Positions 52,601 to 62,490 of a stretch of DNA of 64,000 nucleotides are shown here, one piece after another. The position numbers were made by a program, and so were the translations under genes. Positions within the stretch are counted from its first letter, which is position 1. Every line of letters begins with the position of its first letter. The stretch comes from Haliotis asinina. Its lineage: Eukaryota > Mollusca > Gastropoda > Lepetellida > Haliotidae. The notes beneath the pieces are model-generated. The model saw nothing but the letters and a program-made list of their open reading frames with translations. It searched no databases and was not told where the DNA came from. The stretch covers positions 57,002,843 to 57,066,842 of the forward strand of contig NC_090282.1 in the NCBI RefSeq assembly GCF_037392515.1, given 5' to 3'.

Positions 52601-53109
52601 TACTCGGTTGTTTCGAGCTCATTACAGAGTCACATGTATACACGTCAATACAGAAACAAACCCTCCAGATGTCGTTTGAGTTAATTGTGCTAGTGAATCT
52701 GCTATTCGAGCCTATGATATCCACTGAACATAATTGTGTGATAGACGTTGTGTGATAATCTGGCATAACCTGATATTTCGTTCGAGGAAATCCACGTTGA
52801 TGATTTTCTCGCACAACCGATCACCTGTTACAGCGAGGAATATCATGTAATCAGGCAAAGGATACAAATTCAATGATTTTCGAAGATACGTCACAGATTA
52901 CACGAACGTTTATGAAATCAAATCTACAAAATTCTGTGTTTTTTTAAGTTGATGATCTCACCCCTGACCAATGTCTATATGGTGGAGTGGTGTACAACAG
53001 CGGTGACAGTTTCAAGTCCACCGATGGTTGCAATAGGTGTGGCTGCGGAGGAAAGAACGCTGTGTTCTGTACGCTGATGGCTTGCATTCCAACAAACATT
53101 GATGGATAG
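49697..53109 (+). CDS. Secreted pacifastin/VWC-like single-domain peptide (2 exons, 74 aa)
   Basis: Exon 1 (49,697-49,760) encodes a signal peptide, MKKTMILFLVATICAVTLAV-S, and ends in phase 1 at the donor 'tatcag|gtatta'. Exon 2 (52,949-53,109) follows the acceptor 'ttttttaag|ttgatg', also phase 1, so the junction codon is GTT (Val). The mature part begins DDLTPDQ, then the domain CLYGGVVYNSGDSFKSTDG, CNRCGCGGKNAVFCTLMAC and the tail IPTNIDG. Spacing is C-x18-C-x2-C-x-C-x7-C-x4-C. The C-N-x-C-x-C...C-T-x3-C half is the pacifastin inhibitor signature. By that analogy the reactive bond is Leu-Met (P1 Leu), which would suit chymotrypsin-like targets. The 3,188-bp intron contains a foldback, a tRNA-like repeat and a GGGCCCC-rich degenerate repeat. 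AATAAA follows at 53,174. The role as a secreted protease inhibitor is inferred; a VWC-type signalling or immune peptide is the alternative. Confidence 0.82.
50558..50660. repeat. Short foldback (33-bp arms, 37-nt loop)
   Basis: The left arm (50,558-50,590) begins 'tgtgagcaaaagcgtgaccc' and the right arm (50,628-50,660) ends 'gggtcacgcttttgctcaca'. The arms pair over 33 bp with two mismatches. No TA or other target duplication is obvious. It could be a tiny MITE, a fused pair of element ends, or a transcribed hairpin in intron 1 of the 49,697 gene. Confidence 0.8.
51335..51420 (+). repeat. tRNA-like SINE head fragment
   Basis: An A-box-like 'tgtagcctaatggttgc' and a B-box-like 'caggttcaaatccatg' are spaced as in a tRNA-derived SINE, with a T-rich insert between them. 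No SINE tail follows. Confidence 0.5.
51840..52420. repeat. Degenerate direct repeat, about 150-180 bp spacing
   Basis: Related blocks occur at about 51,848 ('gggcccctttgaggtc'), 51,990 ('gtgcccaaaatgtagctgc'), 52,170 ('gggccccttgcagtt') and 52,353 ('gggcccctctgcagaaa'). Two are followed by 'cctgtgattyttagtgcaa'-like sequence. The repeat is old and lies in intron 1 of the 49,697 gene. Confidence 0.45.
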
Positions 53110-53173
53110 AAGGGATGCTGATGAAGCACAACACCCTGTGAAGAATCCGAAATGACACATTTGTAATCTGAGC

Positions 53174-53179
53174 AATAAA
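53174..53179 (+). terminator. Polyadenylation signal of the 49,697 gene
   Basis: AATAAA ('agcaataaaactgg') lies 65 bp after the stop codon. This suits a short 3' UTR. Confidence 0.6.
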
Positions 53180-53280
53180 ACTGGCTGTTCCGTGATTTTT
53201 ACAGTGCAACCCACAGTTAATGAGTTAATGAGTATGAATCGTTCATATCGATAAATATTAGCTTCAGTTTCTTTCTATCA

Positions 53281-53457
53281 GGGTGCGGTGGAGTAGCTTA
53301 ATGGTTAAAGAGTTCTCTCGTCACGCCGAGGTCCCGGGTTCGAGTCCCCATGTGGAAACAATGTTTGAAGCCCGCTGCTGGTTTCCCCAACCCTGATATT
53401 GCTAGAATATTGCTAAAAGCGGCGTCTTAAAGTGACGTAAAACCACACTCACTCACT
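53281..53457 (+). repeat. tRNA-derived SINE, nearly full length
   Basis: Order on the plus strand: 'gggtgcggtggagtagctta' (A box TAGCTTAATGG), 'ctcgtcacgccgagg', 'gggttcgagtcccc' (B box), 'aagcccgctgctggtttcc', 'gatattgctagaatattgc', 'aaaagcggcgt', and a CACTCACTCACT tail. This is the best-preserved SINE here and the main reason for suggesting an abalone. It is not a tRNA gene: the 5' and 3' ends of the tRNA-like part do not form a full acceptor stem. Confidence 0.92.
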
Positions 53458-56290
53458 CTTGTTATCATCTGTAATGTAGACAATTTGAACATATTCTGGT
53501 GCCAACGAAATACGTATGTATTTTGTGAACAACATGGCCAACGAATTCATGCGAACTAAACGAGGTGCGCATTACTGAAAATGAGTTCATCTCCTACTTG
53601 CTATCTCTTAAGGTGCGACGTTAATATTAATCTCTTCTTTAGTTTGTGAATTTCGCATCTGATCCCGATAAAACACATGTGTACAGTCACACGCCTGCAT
53701 AATAGCTAAAGCTCTATCACTTAACAGGTTCCCTACCGTAATGGTTACTACTTTTCTATTCCTGACATGTACAGCACACACTAAAAGGTATTTCCATATG
53801 CTCTGATTTCCGTATGGTGTATGAAGGAAGAACTTATATATTACTGTGATTTTAGGTCCTAGAAATGAATGAGAACTCCTTGATAATTCACAAAGTCACA
53901 CTGTGTCATTTAGTAGTCATGAATATAAGAGATATCAATAATTCTATCCCACAAGCACCATTTCACAGACACCCAAACATATATTCCTGATCTCATTTTC
54001 TACTATAAGACATCATACGTTTGTACTCATCCCCTAATCCCAGTTATAAGGACGCAAGAATGAACTAATCCGTGTTTTCTTGCCCCACTTAACATGTAAA
54101 CCAGTTGTCTTGCTTTACAAGTCGCTGATGATTGATCACAGTCTTGTAAGGCTGACCGACACAAATAATACAAAAAGACTGAGACTGGCGACAACACCCT
54201 TATTACACCAATGTCCTAGCCATGAAACACGTGAAAGACGTAACAACAATATGAAACACCTGCATCCAATGTTTAGCCTTCACCAGTATCTGTACTAAAA
54301 AGGCACGTGTATCCCTGTGGTCAGTGGTTTTGGTTACTGTCTGCACCAAAATGACATGTCCACTATCAGACGTTTACAATACCAATACTTGTGTATGATG
54401 AAATGTTTCCAAGGAGTCAATGGTGATAATAAAGTTAACAGAATTTAAAGTCCCAGATTGTCTCCCAGATTGTCTTACGAATGTAATATGGACTGTACCA
54501 TATGAACCCACTGCTTGTCATACTTGGGCGTCTCTGTGATTATATTCTCCGTTACTTGTGTTGATGGAGGTGGAGAGTCTGGTGGTTGCGGGCACAGGTG
54601 CCAGAAGAATTTGGTTCAATACATCATTTCGACCATAACACCATCAGAATTCTAGACAAGTTATAAGATAGATCCTGTGTCGTCATTCAAATTGTTTTGC
54701 CTAGACAACGCGAACAACCTACTCAAGTACATATATGATCCATGCTTATGGTGTCTGACTTGATATTGAGTGGGGAGCTCAGTACTGAAGCCCTTTCCTG
54801 GTTACGCGACCATTCTTTGCTGTGTGATGTTCGTAGTTTGATTTCAATTTCTTAAACTCGACAACACCTTGTTTCAATTTTCATTAGGGTCAACGATTTG
54901 TGATCTGTATTACAAATTATTACTGATCTCAACAGGTATTTTATAAATAGAAATAATCCTTTAATGCTGGTGACTTCCGCAGTGTTCGATCCAATCCGTT
55001 ATATCCACTTTTACTGTGAATATATTGGCACATGTTGCTCGTGTGGTAAAATTCTTATCCTCGCCTTTCTCATACATGCCTGCATGTAAGTACACGATAA
55101 CACGATAACAGTTTACTGCAGTCAGAAGTGACTATCACAAGAGGCATACTTAATGCTAATAGATGAATACAAAGTACACCGTACTGATTTTGTTAATAGC
55201 AGGTCACGTGTCAGTTTATCAATACACACCAAAAATGTTATTTTACAAGTTGTGACACTGGAATGATACACACACAACTCATGTTGACAGTCTTCGCAGC
55301 ATAAACTGTTTTTCATGATGCCTGTGATTGGTATACGGCATTTTGCTTTTATTGCCACTTACAACGTGTTTGAAATTAGTATAAGGCTGGTTTGACATTA
55401 ACGCATCAAGACACGTGACGCAGCAGAGGCACAAACATCAATGCACTACTGAAGAGAGATTAACTCTCATCCCTGTTACAGGTTTTTACGACTGAAAGGG
55501 CTTACAAAACCTTCACATCTCATCCAAACGTGTTGATAGTTTGTCCCTAGAGACGTGGCTGTATCGAAAGTAAACCAGAATAGAGAATGTCCTGTTGGAA
55601 ATACAAACGCATGTTTTATTCTAAATATTTTTCCCCTGACAAACTTCCGTTTAACCGATATTTCGTAACACCTACCTACCTAGCCAGGCCTTTAAAGAAA
55701 ATCATGATTGATTAGTCAAGTAAAATCTATCTTTTAAGAGAAAGTCAGAGTGAATTCAGTAAAGTAATCTCAAATCAGCCATACCTGAATACTGACAGCG
55801 CAAAGTGTTGATCTTTTACGCGTGTGTCATATAATCAATTATGTAATAACTTTCTGGGCCTTGATTGGCATGGGTATTTGGCTAAACTGCCGCTCCAGCA
55901 AATCACATCTGTGATGACTGACAAAGTACGATAAGCACAGTAACGTGTGTTATATAACATGTACCTAATCAATCAATGTCGTGTTCGAGTACAACTGGCA
56001 CCGAAATGAAACGTGCAAACAACTTGTTAAAGGTTCAGTGAAAGTATAGAACCTTTATATCTTCTGATTCAGAGACCGTACATATTAGGTCCTAAAATAT
56101 GCCCTTTTCCATAGCGCTCCTATAGTATTACAGTTTGTTAACAACTGTGCGGGAACATTTACATACATAATAATATTTCAATATCATTTTAAATATTAGA
56201 ATACAGAAGCCAAACTATTTTCATAATAATTTACAGTCAGTTAAAAGATTAAAATTGCACTATGTGCATGTTTTCTGTGTATTGAATCTT
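53458..56290. other. 2.8 kb without a recognised gene
   Basis: Only short frames without signal peptides, domain motifs or convincing splice sites are present, on either strand. No complete transposon or SINE was seen. Confidence 0.45.
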
Positions 56291-56507
56291 TCACTTGATT
56301 TTCGCAAAAGGTGATAGAATCCTGCTCTCGCAAGCAGAATATATAACCGATAGAAAACTGAATAGAGGCTGATACATCGGGCAGCACTTTGTTCTGATTG
56401 CACACAAGAGCCGGTTGTCTTTTGTTGAATCATAAATGTATCTGTGTATATGCCAAAATGCGTCGACAGAACTGATGTGTTTTCGGTAGATGTCTCCTTC
56501 ATTTAAC

Positions 56508-56666
56508 CTGCTCGAATCTGTCATACCTTTGATCAGGTTATCACACTGAACATCCGTGGTGATCCGTGTCAGTTTTAGCAGCCCATGCTTGTCATAGTTG
56601 ATGCATGTCTTCGTATCACAATTGCGTAAGTCGCTACTTATGATGTCATTCATTGTATTGTCTGGA
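56508..56666 (-). CDS. Candidate exon of an unrecognised minus-strand gene
   Basis: This minus-strand frame includes ISSDLRNCDTKTCINYDKHG, LLKLTRITTDVQCDNLIKGM and TDSSR. It ends at a fair donor ('tcgagcag|gttaaat') and begins near possible acceptors ('ttcaatctag|t' or 'agtccag|ac'). The frame continues past the donor to 56,291, but that part looks less protein-like. I recognise no family. It may be joined to the candidate exon at 56,769-56,894, though the phases of the sites I picked do not agree, so at least one boundary is wrong or one of the two is not an exon. Confidence 0.25.
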
Positions 56667-56687
56667 CTAGATTGAATTCTTTACACC

Positions 56688-56735
56688 CCGCCATCTTACA
56701 GCCAAAATATTGCTGAGTGCGGCGCTGAACAGCAA
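56688..56735 (+). repeat. SINE tail fragment
   Basis: 'ccgccatcttacagcc' followed by 'aaaatattgctgagtgcggc' is the conserved 3' end of the SINE family seen at 63,434-63,636. Only the tail is present. Confidence 0.75.
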
Positions 56736-56768
56736 ACGGAAGAAACACACATTATACTTAACATATAC

Positions 56769-56894
56769 TTGATATAAGCGGTAATTATAGCTGCCAGTTC
56801 TCCTGGAATCTCCATCCTTCATAAGAACCTTCGCGATATTCATTTTAAAAGAGGTGCATTTGGTCTTGTTCCAATTTCCGCTGTGCTCCACGCA
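56769..56894 (-). CDS. Candidate 42-codon exon of an unrecognised minus-strand gene
   Basis: The minus strand has a strong acceptor, 'gtactttccattcag|tgc', then 126 nt in phase 0: CVEHSGNWNKTKCTSFKMNI, AKVLMKDGDSRRTGSYNYRL and YQ, then a moderate donor ('tatcaa|gtatatg'). Two cysteines, an N-glycosylation-type NKT and the SGNW segment suggest an extracellular protein. The family is not recognised. Without the donor the frame would continue to a stop at 56,667 through a SINE remnant, which argues that an exon boundary is needed. Confidence 0.3.
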
Positions 56895-56899
56895 CTGAA

Positions 56900-58585
56900 T
56901 GGAAAGTACGTAATCTTATAGACCGATGTACAAGAGTCATCCACACTACGGTGGCAGACAAAAACATTGCCGTTTCAATGATATCACAGTAACCTAACAC
57001 ACCTAAATTAAACCAAGTCTTTCATTTCATTCGGTAATTATACATAAGATTACTTTTCTGCATACAGTTAAGAGCCATTCATTTCTTGATTCTCTATACT
57101 AACAAGTTACTGAGTCCACTTTGGTCTGAGGTCAGAGAAGGACCATTATTCTTTCAGCTTTATCTCACTGATTAAACCTAAGCGGATGCTATTTTCTGTT
57201 AAAATAATTTCATCCTAACCTAAATGCAGGTAAGAAACAATCGTGTCGTACAATAACAACGAATGCTTCAAATATTCATCATTTTCCAGAACATGATTTC
57301 ATTTTCACATCGAATTATTGCCTGAGTAATAGAAATACAGTAAGTGGGCAACTTATCCTTATACTATGGAATTTATGTGGACATTTGATCAATTCGTTGA
57401 ATTGTTAAAATGTTCTTTATTCTCAAATATTTCACACCCACGTAACTATAACTTAACACCTATGAGGCAAGAACAAGATTGTTTTAGCACCACAGACACT
57501 GAGTAAGTTTATGTTTTGAACAATATACTCCTTTACACTGATCACGACTGGCATTGATGATGCAACATATACTGCACCGCACCGAGAGCCAAAAAAGCAT
57601 TCCAAACTAGACATGGCCTGGAACTCCTTCAACATAATGGTTGGAGACATGTTTTATCATTATTCACACACACATGAAATTGTTAAAAATGTTGATATAT
57701 ACCAGAACATTTCAATAAAACATCAATGTTTGGCTGGAACTCATCCAAGAATGTCGACAAGATCGAATTTTATTCCCAGACCCGGTATGTTCCTAAATCC
57801 ACCTCTGAAACATTATAAAAACTGACTTGAGTGTCACAGTAATTCTAAAAAATATCCTCTCAAATGTGACAGTTTTATGCGCATATGGTTGCTGTTCTTG
57901 TCAAAGTTTTAAAAAAGTCTACCATAAACACTTTTTTACAGGTTTTACCATTGTCGACTGAACAGACACAGCAGGTACATGGATCTCTTCCATAGCTAAG
58001 ATGAATAAAAATATTCTGTCATAGCTTTCAAAAAAAAAACCCCGCAATTAATGCAGAAATGGAAGCAAGCTAACAAATTCTGCTGCAGGGATTATTTTAA
58101 TGATGCTCCTACATCACCTTTCTAGAGTTTTTCATACACCTTCCCAATTATGTTGTTTGGTTCATTCAGGCCGCGTAGGGTATAAACTTCTTTTTTTTAT
58201 TTCGGAGCAGTAGATACAGGTCTTGTCAAGCAAATAAAACCGTGACAGTGACACATCAAACCATAACCAAGTTCGACGCAATACATTGATGGAATGCCGT
58301 GGGTTCGACTCCCTGGTTTGAGCCGGTAATTATCGTGGCTCAAACCGCGCTCCAAGCGGTACTTCCAAATGACCAAATGTAATCCCGTTCAAATTCGTAG
58401 GAAACCAGCATTATTCTATTTTTATGTACATTTCACTCTAATACTGGGTAGGTTTTTCTTTATTTATATAGAACTGTCTGGCGAAATAACTGGGCCATCT
58501 GCCTATAACAAGGACGGTTTTGAAACACCACTTTTACTTCAGTCATTATCTAGTACGGTAACCTGTTTCACTAATGGGCAAAGAT
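56900..58585. other. 1.7 kb without a recognised gene
   Basis: No domain-bearing frame was found. A lone B-box-like 'gtgggttcgactccctgg' near 58,300 may be a SINE scrap. A nearby pair, 'ggtttgagccgg' and 'ggctcaaacc', forms a short hairpin around 58,316-58,350. Confidence 0.4.
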
Positions 58586-58589
58586 GTGC

Positions 58590-58597
58590 TATAAATA
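58590..58597 (+). promoter_or_regulatory. Possible TATA box of the 58,748 gene
   Basis: TATAAATA lies 158 bp upstream of the ATG, a placement comparable with the octamer upstream of the 49,697 paralogue. Confidence 0.38.
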
Positions 58598-58747
58598 CGA
58601 ATAATCCCATTAGAGGTAACACGGTCGGTAGGGTCTTATCGTGTTTGGAGTGGCTTCTTATCTCACTGAATTTTTCACATTCATTTTCCACCTTGCCGTC
58701 ACATTTCTCATAATTCCTTTCAACTCAGAAAAGAGATCGTATTCAAA

Positions 58748-59118
58748 ATGAAACTGTGTGTCATTCTCTCATTTATGTCCATTCTAGCAAACTGCCAAAT
58801 GGGTGAGTGTAACTTTGTTTTGTCGACCTTACACGTATTCGATTCCACAGCATTAGTATTGTTGTAACACTGACTGTCAATGTCCTCTAGCACTTCACAA
58901 AACATCATCCATATACATGTATTAGTATTCCATTTTCTCCCTTTAATGAAGATTCCTTGTTGACATTGCCAGCTGCAAGTGACGGCACCTGCACAGTTGA
59001 AGGAAATGTCTACAGCACCGGGCAATCATTCCCTTCTCCTGATGGCTGCAATACATGCTTCTGCATGAAGGACGGAAACTACGCTTGTACCAAGATGGGA
59101 TGCATTAATGTTGGATAA
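58748..59118 (+). CDS. Secreted pacifastin/VWC-like single-domain peptide (2 exons, 66 aa)
   Basis: Exon 1 (58,748-58,802) encodes the signal peptide MKLCVILSFMSILANCQM and ends in phase 1 at an excellent donor, 'aatgg|gtgagtg'. The intron is only 170 bp (58,803-58,972) and ends 'gacattgccag|ct'. Exon 2 (58,973-59,118) completes Ala and encodes ASDGT, then the domain CTVEGNVYSTGQSFPSPDG, CNTCFCMKDGNYACTKMGC and the tail INVG. Spacing is C-x18-C-x2-C-x-C-x7-C-x4-C, as in the paralogue at 52,949. By analogy with pacifastins the reactive bond is Lys-Met (P1 Lys), pointing to trypsin-like proteases. AATAAA follows 27 bp after the stop, and TATAAATA lies upstream. This is the clearest gene in the window: both splice sites, phase, signal peptide and domain agree. 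The target protease and tissue are unknown. Confidence 0.87.
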
Positions 59119-59144
59119 CTGAGGCAATGCATTTCATGTACTCA

Positions 59145-59150
59145 AATAAA
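59145..59150 (+). terminator. Polyadenylation signal of the 58,748 gene
   Basis: AATAAA in 'ctcaaataaaattgg' lies 27 bp after the stop codon. Confidence 0.65.
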
Positions 59151-59576
59151 ATTGGACTGATGACACCGACACCTTGTCACGGTTCATGTTGATTTCATCT
59201 GTGGCATAACGTAGAATCAAACACAGGTACCAGCAAGCATGTACGTTTGCCCAAACTGTGATTTTGCGTCCATTAATTACGTGGGATTAAGGTTTTCACA
59301 TACAGCTTAAACCTTTCCGTTTTATGTTTCCATGGTCTCTCATCCCTATCACACATAAACACGGTCACTGTTGTTACGTGTTAGAGACACTTCATACTCT
59401 AGCTGTACTATATCGCTGTTCCCACTGGGTCTACATAAGGTCGATCATATGACTCTCTTTATTAAATCTTGGACTAGAGGAAGTCATTCTAAGCAGTCTG
59501 GTGAAACTCGAGACTACTAATTGATAAGTGCCAGGATAAATTACATACGTCCTTCTGTATTTGATTACGTGTATGT

Positions 59577-59745
59577 GGGGGCGGTGGGGTAGCCTAATGG
59601 TTCATGCGTTCGCTCATAACGCCGAACACCTGGCCATGAGTTTTTCTACATGGGTAAAATGTATGGAGTTAATTCCTTGTGTATCCCGCCGCAGTATTGC
59701 TGGAATATTGCTAAAAGAGGGGAAGAACTAAAGCCGCTCACCAAC
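59577..59745 (+). repeat. Degenerate tRNA-derived SINE
   Basis: It begins 'gggggcggtggggtagccta' (A box TAGCCTAATGG) and continues 'cgttcgctcataacgccgaa'. The B-box region has decayed to 'acctggccatgag'. The body 'tatcccgccgcagtattgct' and tail 'ggaatattgctaaaag' are clear. Same family as 53,281-53,457. Confidence 0.85.
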
Positions 59746-60159
59746 ACTGCAAATATGTGTAACAGAATCGCTTCCTTACATATTTATTATAATTGATAAT
59801 GGCACTTTGTCGTTTCCATAGTCAATACTGCTTTTAATTGAGACATATGACTATCGGAAGGACTTCATCTCCAGTTGTTGTATGCGTACATATGTCACAA
59901 GAAACGTAACACCTGGCTCATTTTCTAATCTGACGAAAAGAATGCTTACTGCAGCCTGTTTGGCGAGTCATGAAGTCTCAGATAATTCAGTTTGCCAAAT
60001 TACTTGGTGAAGTCAGGCCTTTTTAGTTCAAAGCTCAAATACATTCTGTTAATAATTTAAAGTATTGTCGAACAAGATACAGCATTTGTGTCTTTTAGGG
60101 TCGCGTGACGTCTTCAAAAGCTACTTTGACAGAGTTGTCGATTACGTTGGCTGATTTGA

Positions 60160-60236
60160 TGTTTAGCGACGCACTAATACAGGTGTATGGCGGCGGTCTG
60201 TAAATAATCGAGTTTAGACCAGACAATCCAGTGATC
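60160..60236 (-). repeat. SINE 3' half, minus strand
   Basis: 'atggcggcggtctgtaaata' and 'accagacaatccagtgatca' are the reverse complement of the body of the SINE type seen at 63,434, with a decayed tail ('gtttagcgacgcactaat'). Confidence 0.75.
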
Positions 60237-60240
60237 AAAT

Positions 60241-60320
60241 GTAGGATGTACCTTGTGGTTAAAAGAGTCCGTTCCACAAGACGGGTTCGATTCCCCACAT
60301 AGGTGCAGGTATCTTCCCAT
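60241..60320 (+). repeat. tRNA-like SINE head fragment, plus strand
   Basis: 'cttgtggttaaaagagtcc' is followed by 'gacgggttcgattcccc', a perfect B box, and 'acataggtgcagg'. It lies next to an opposite-strand SINE half. Confidence 0.65.
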
Positions 60321-60329
60321 AAGACAGAC

Positions 60330-61280
60330 AATTCAAACGATAGGCCAAACAACACATGGCATGGTTGGTTGGATATAAGGTTTAATTAATATGTTCGTAT
60401 CCTTGATGATAATGGTATGTGACCAGATGAAAAGACATCATTAGGCATTAACTATAGTTTTATTAATTCATGTAATGAATTATGATTCTTAACTTCAGAC
60501 ATACTGTAACTCTTGGTTTTGGTGATACATGCTATAGGCAAGACTTGAATGTGTCTTATCTACCTGTCATTAAACAAAGACCCATTGGTCATTCTTTCCA
60601 GTTTATTGAAAGTCACTTGTCAAGGTTTACTAATTGTAGATTGTACAAAACATTATCGATACTTTCACTTTGCAATATCCTACTTGTATTAAAAAATCCG
60701 CTCCTGCAATTTATACGAAAAATTGTCTAAATTCCAACTCTCTTCACATAACTTTTACAGTGAAACAGGAAGGTATAATATTCATGACATAAAAAGTAGA
60801 ACATGTCTGCCCTGTTCAAATACATAGAGGATACATTCCATTTTGTTTGTTTCAAAACGCCCTGTTTATTAAAATGTATTTAAAGCTTTATGATTTAAAC
60901 AATCAAATGTGTCCAGTATCCAAAATGTTAAACAACAATGGGCAAATCCCTGTTCAAAGCTTCCATGTTAGGACTAAACATATTGTAAAAGGTGTTTGTA
61001 TGTTCCTTCTTTGCTTTTATATTCTACCAAACCAACCACCCTGTCTTCACTAAGAATGCTTAGGAGATCTAGGAGTTTGTGTTGCTACACTCCGTTGTAA
61101 CCCTGGGTCAACTCATTGATTAGGTAGGAGTGGACAGCTAATAAATGTACACACTGAATCTGTCTAATGTGAGGTCTGTCTTTTGGGTGTGAACCGGATG
61201 GAGTGTGTGGAGTTCTTTCATGGTTTGTCCGGATATTGCGTACAACCTTACTCTCACTTTTGGGAACATGTTCCATTGTA
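60330..61280. other. Non-coding stretch, no gene recognised
   Basis: Short frames only. The right part (about 61,080-61,330, minus strand) holds two overlapping frames of about 63 codons that may belong to the same decayed element as 61,283-61,560; I cannot name a domain in them. Confidence 0.35.
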
Positions 61281-61282
61281 CC

Positions 61283-61560
61283 TCAAAGTATATGAAAGTA
61301 ACGGGAGTTTGTGTAACATCGCTGAACACATGAACTCAAGGGTAAACTGCCTGATGGAGAGTTCATCCAATATTCTAATGTGGATAGCTTGTTGTCATTC
61401 CCAGTTTCTTTCTTTGGAATGCAGCTGGCTTTTTCATTGCTGAAAGACAACAGATCATCAATATAGATATAGCTTAAGTACATGGGCAAAGTTCCCTTGA
61501 TCCTTGATTTGAATTTGCCAATGCCAGCAGAAACGTCGCTTTATATGCATCAAGAAACAA
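61283..61560 (-). pseudogene. Possible reverse-transcriptase scrap (YIDD-like motif)
   Basis: The minus strand reads IKGTLPMYLSYIYIDDLLSF followed by SNEKA. A hydrophobic strand ending in Y-I-D-D-L-L resembles the catalytic YxDD box of reverse transcriptases, as in copia-like elements (lVYVDDiLi). Nothing else of a polymerase is recognisable around it, and the downstream frame (to 61,283) is not familiar. The assignment rests on one short motif. Confidence 0.22.
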
Positions 61561-61663
61561 CTTTACTTGGTAGAATGCTCACATATGGATAACGTTTAGT
61601 TCCCTAAAGTGCATATTGTGGAATATATAAGGACAAACAGATCGTCACATTTTGTTTTCTCAG

Positions 61664-61854
61664 TAAAGGTGGCAGGTGCTTATGTTTTTGACAAATCGTG
61701 CCGACTCTATAAACCTACAGATGCAAGGGTCTTTGGCCACCTTCTGTGGCAACAAGTTCTTCTTGATGAGAAAGGGATGAACTTTTTCTTCAGTTGTGGT
61801 GTGAGATGGTGGTGTTCGATACATGGCAAAGGAACTGTTATTCGATGCTGAATT
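61664..61854 (+). CDS. Candidate exon of unknown nature with a phase-1 acceptor
   Basis: A strong acceptor, 'cattttgttttctcag|taaagg', opens a frame of about 62 codons to a TGA near 61,849. It reads KVAGAYVFDKSCRLYKPTDA, then FFFSCGVRWWCSIHGKG and TVIRC. The acceptor phase is 1, as in the neighbouring peptide genes, and the exon lies between two of them. Its four cysteines do not fit their spacing. No exon 1 was found. It may be unrelated, or chance. Confidence 0.2.
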
Positions 61855-62165
61855 TGGGTCTGTTAGCGCCATCTATATAGCTGTTAATTAACCAGGTACT
61901 ATGTGAACTAACTGTACTTATATTTACTGAAACGATGGCATTAAAAATACATTATAAATGGTACATTGTCTATAACACTTGAACTAATGATAAATCATTC
62001 TTTCATTTGAGCGTAGAATTACACGTACAGATACTGAACGTGAACACATCCAGTCATAAAGGATGTGTGTTGTCAGTATCGTCATATCGCTTTTAAGTGA
62101 TCCTTATCTTCGTGTTTTTCAACCATTTTTTCCCACTTAACTAAATTAAGTGTTCATTCTGTCAA

Positions 62166-62299
62166 CCTGCCAACCTAGTGAGTTTATATTTTTTTATTTT
62201 TTCATTTCATTTCACACGCACAAAAAGAAACACCTGCCAACCTAGTGAGTTTATATCTTTTTTATTTTTTCATTTCATTTCACACGCACAAAAAGAAAC
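62166..62299. repeat. 67-bp tandem duplication (two copies)
   Basis: The block starting 'cctgccaacctagtgagttt' and ending 'cacaaaaagaaaca' occurs twice in a row (62,166-62,232 and 62,233-62,299) with very few differences. It lies upstream of the degenerate peptide copy at 62,491. Confidence 0.9.
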
Positions 62300-62490
62300 A
62301 CATACCTCCATTTTAGATTAACTTATGTCAAATAAGCTAAAGAGGTAACATCTTGAACCAATTTATAACTTCTAACTTTGTTGGCCAGTCTTGCCCAAGT
62401 TATGCCGACAGTGAAAAACTGATCATGGCATCACACGAAACACGTATAGTATTCCACTTTTCTTCTTCTGATGTTGATTTTGTACACTAG

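Noticed and set aside
52944-53214. Minus-strand frames overlapping the 52,949 exon
   Set aside because: They are shadows of the plus-strand peptide exon, which has the paralogous cysteine framework.
53281-53350. Functional tRNA gene
   Set aside because: A and B boxes are present, but the segment is the head of a SINE with a CACTCACTCACT tail and the acceptor stem is not formed.
62063-62098. Signal-peptide exon for the 62,491 copy (MCVVSIVISLL)
   Set aside because: It is short, its donor (ttaa|gtgatc) is weak, and its phase would not fit the acceptor of the degenerate copy.
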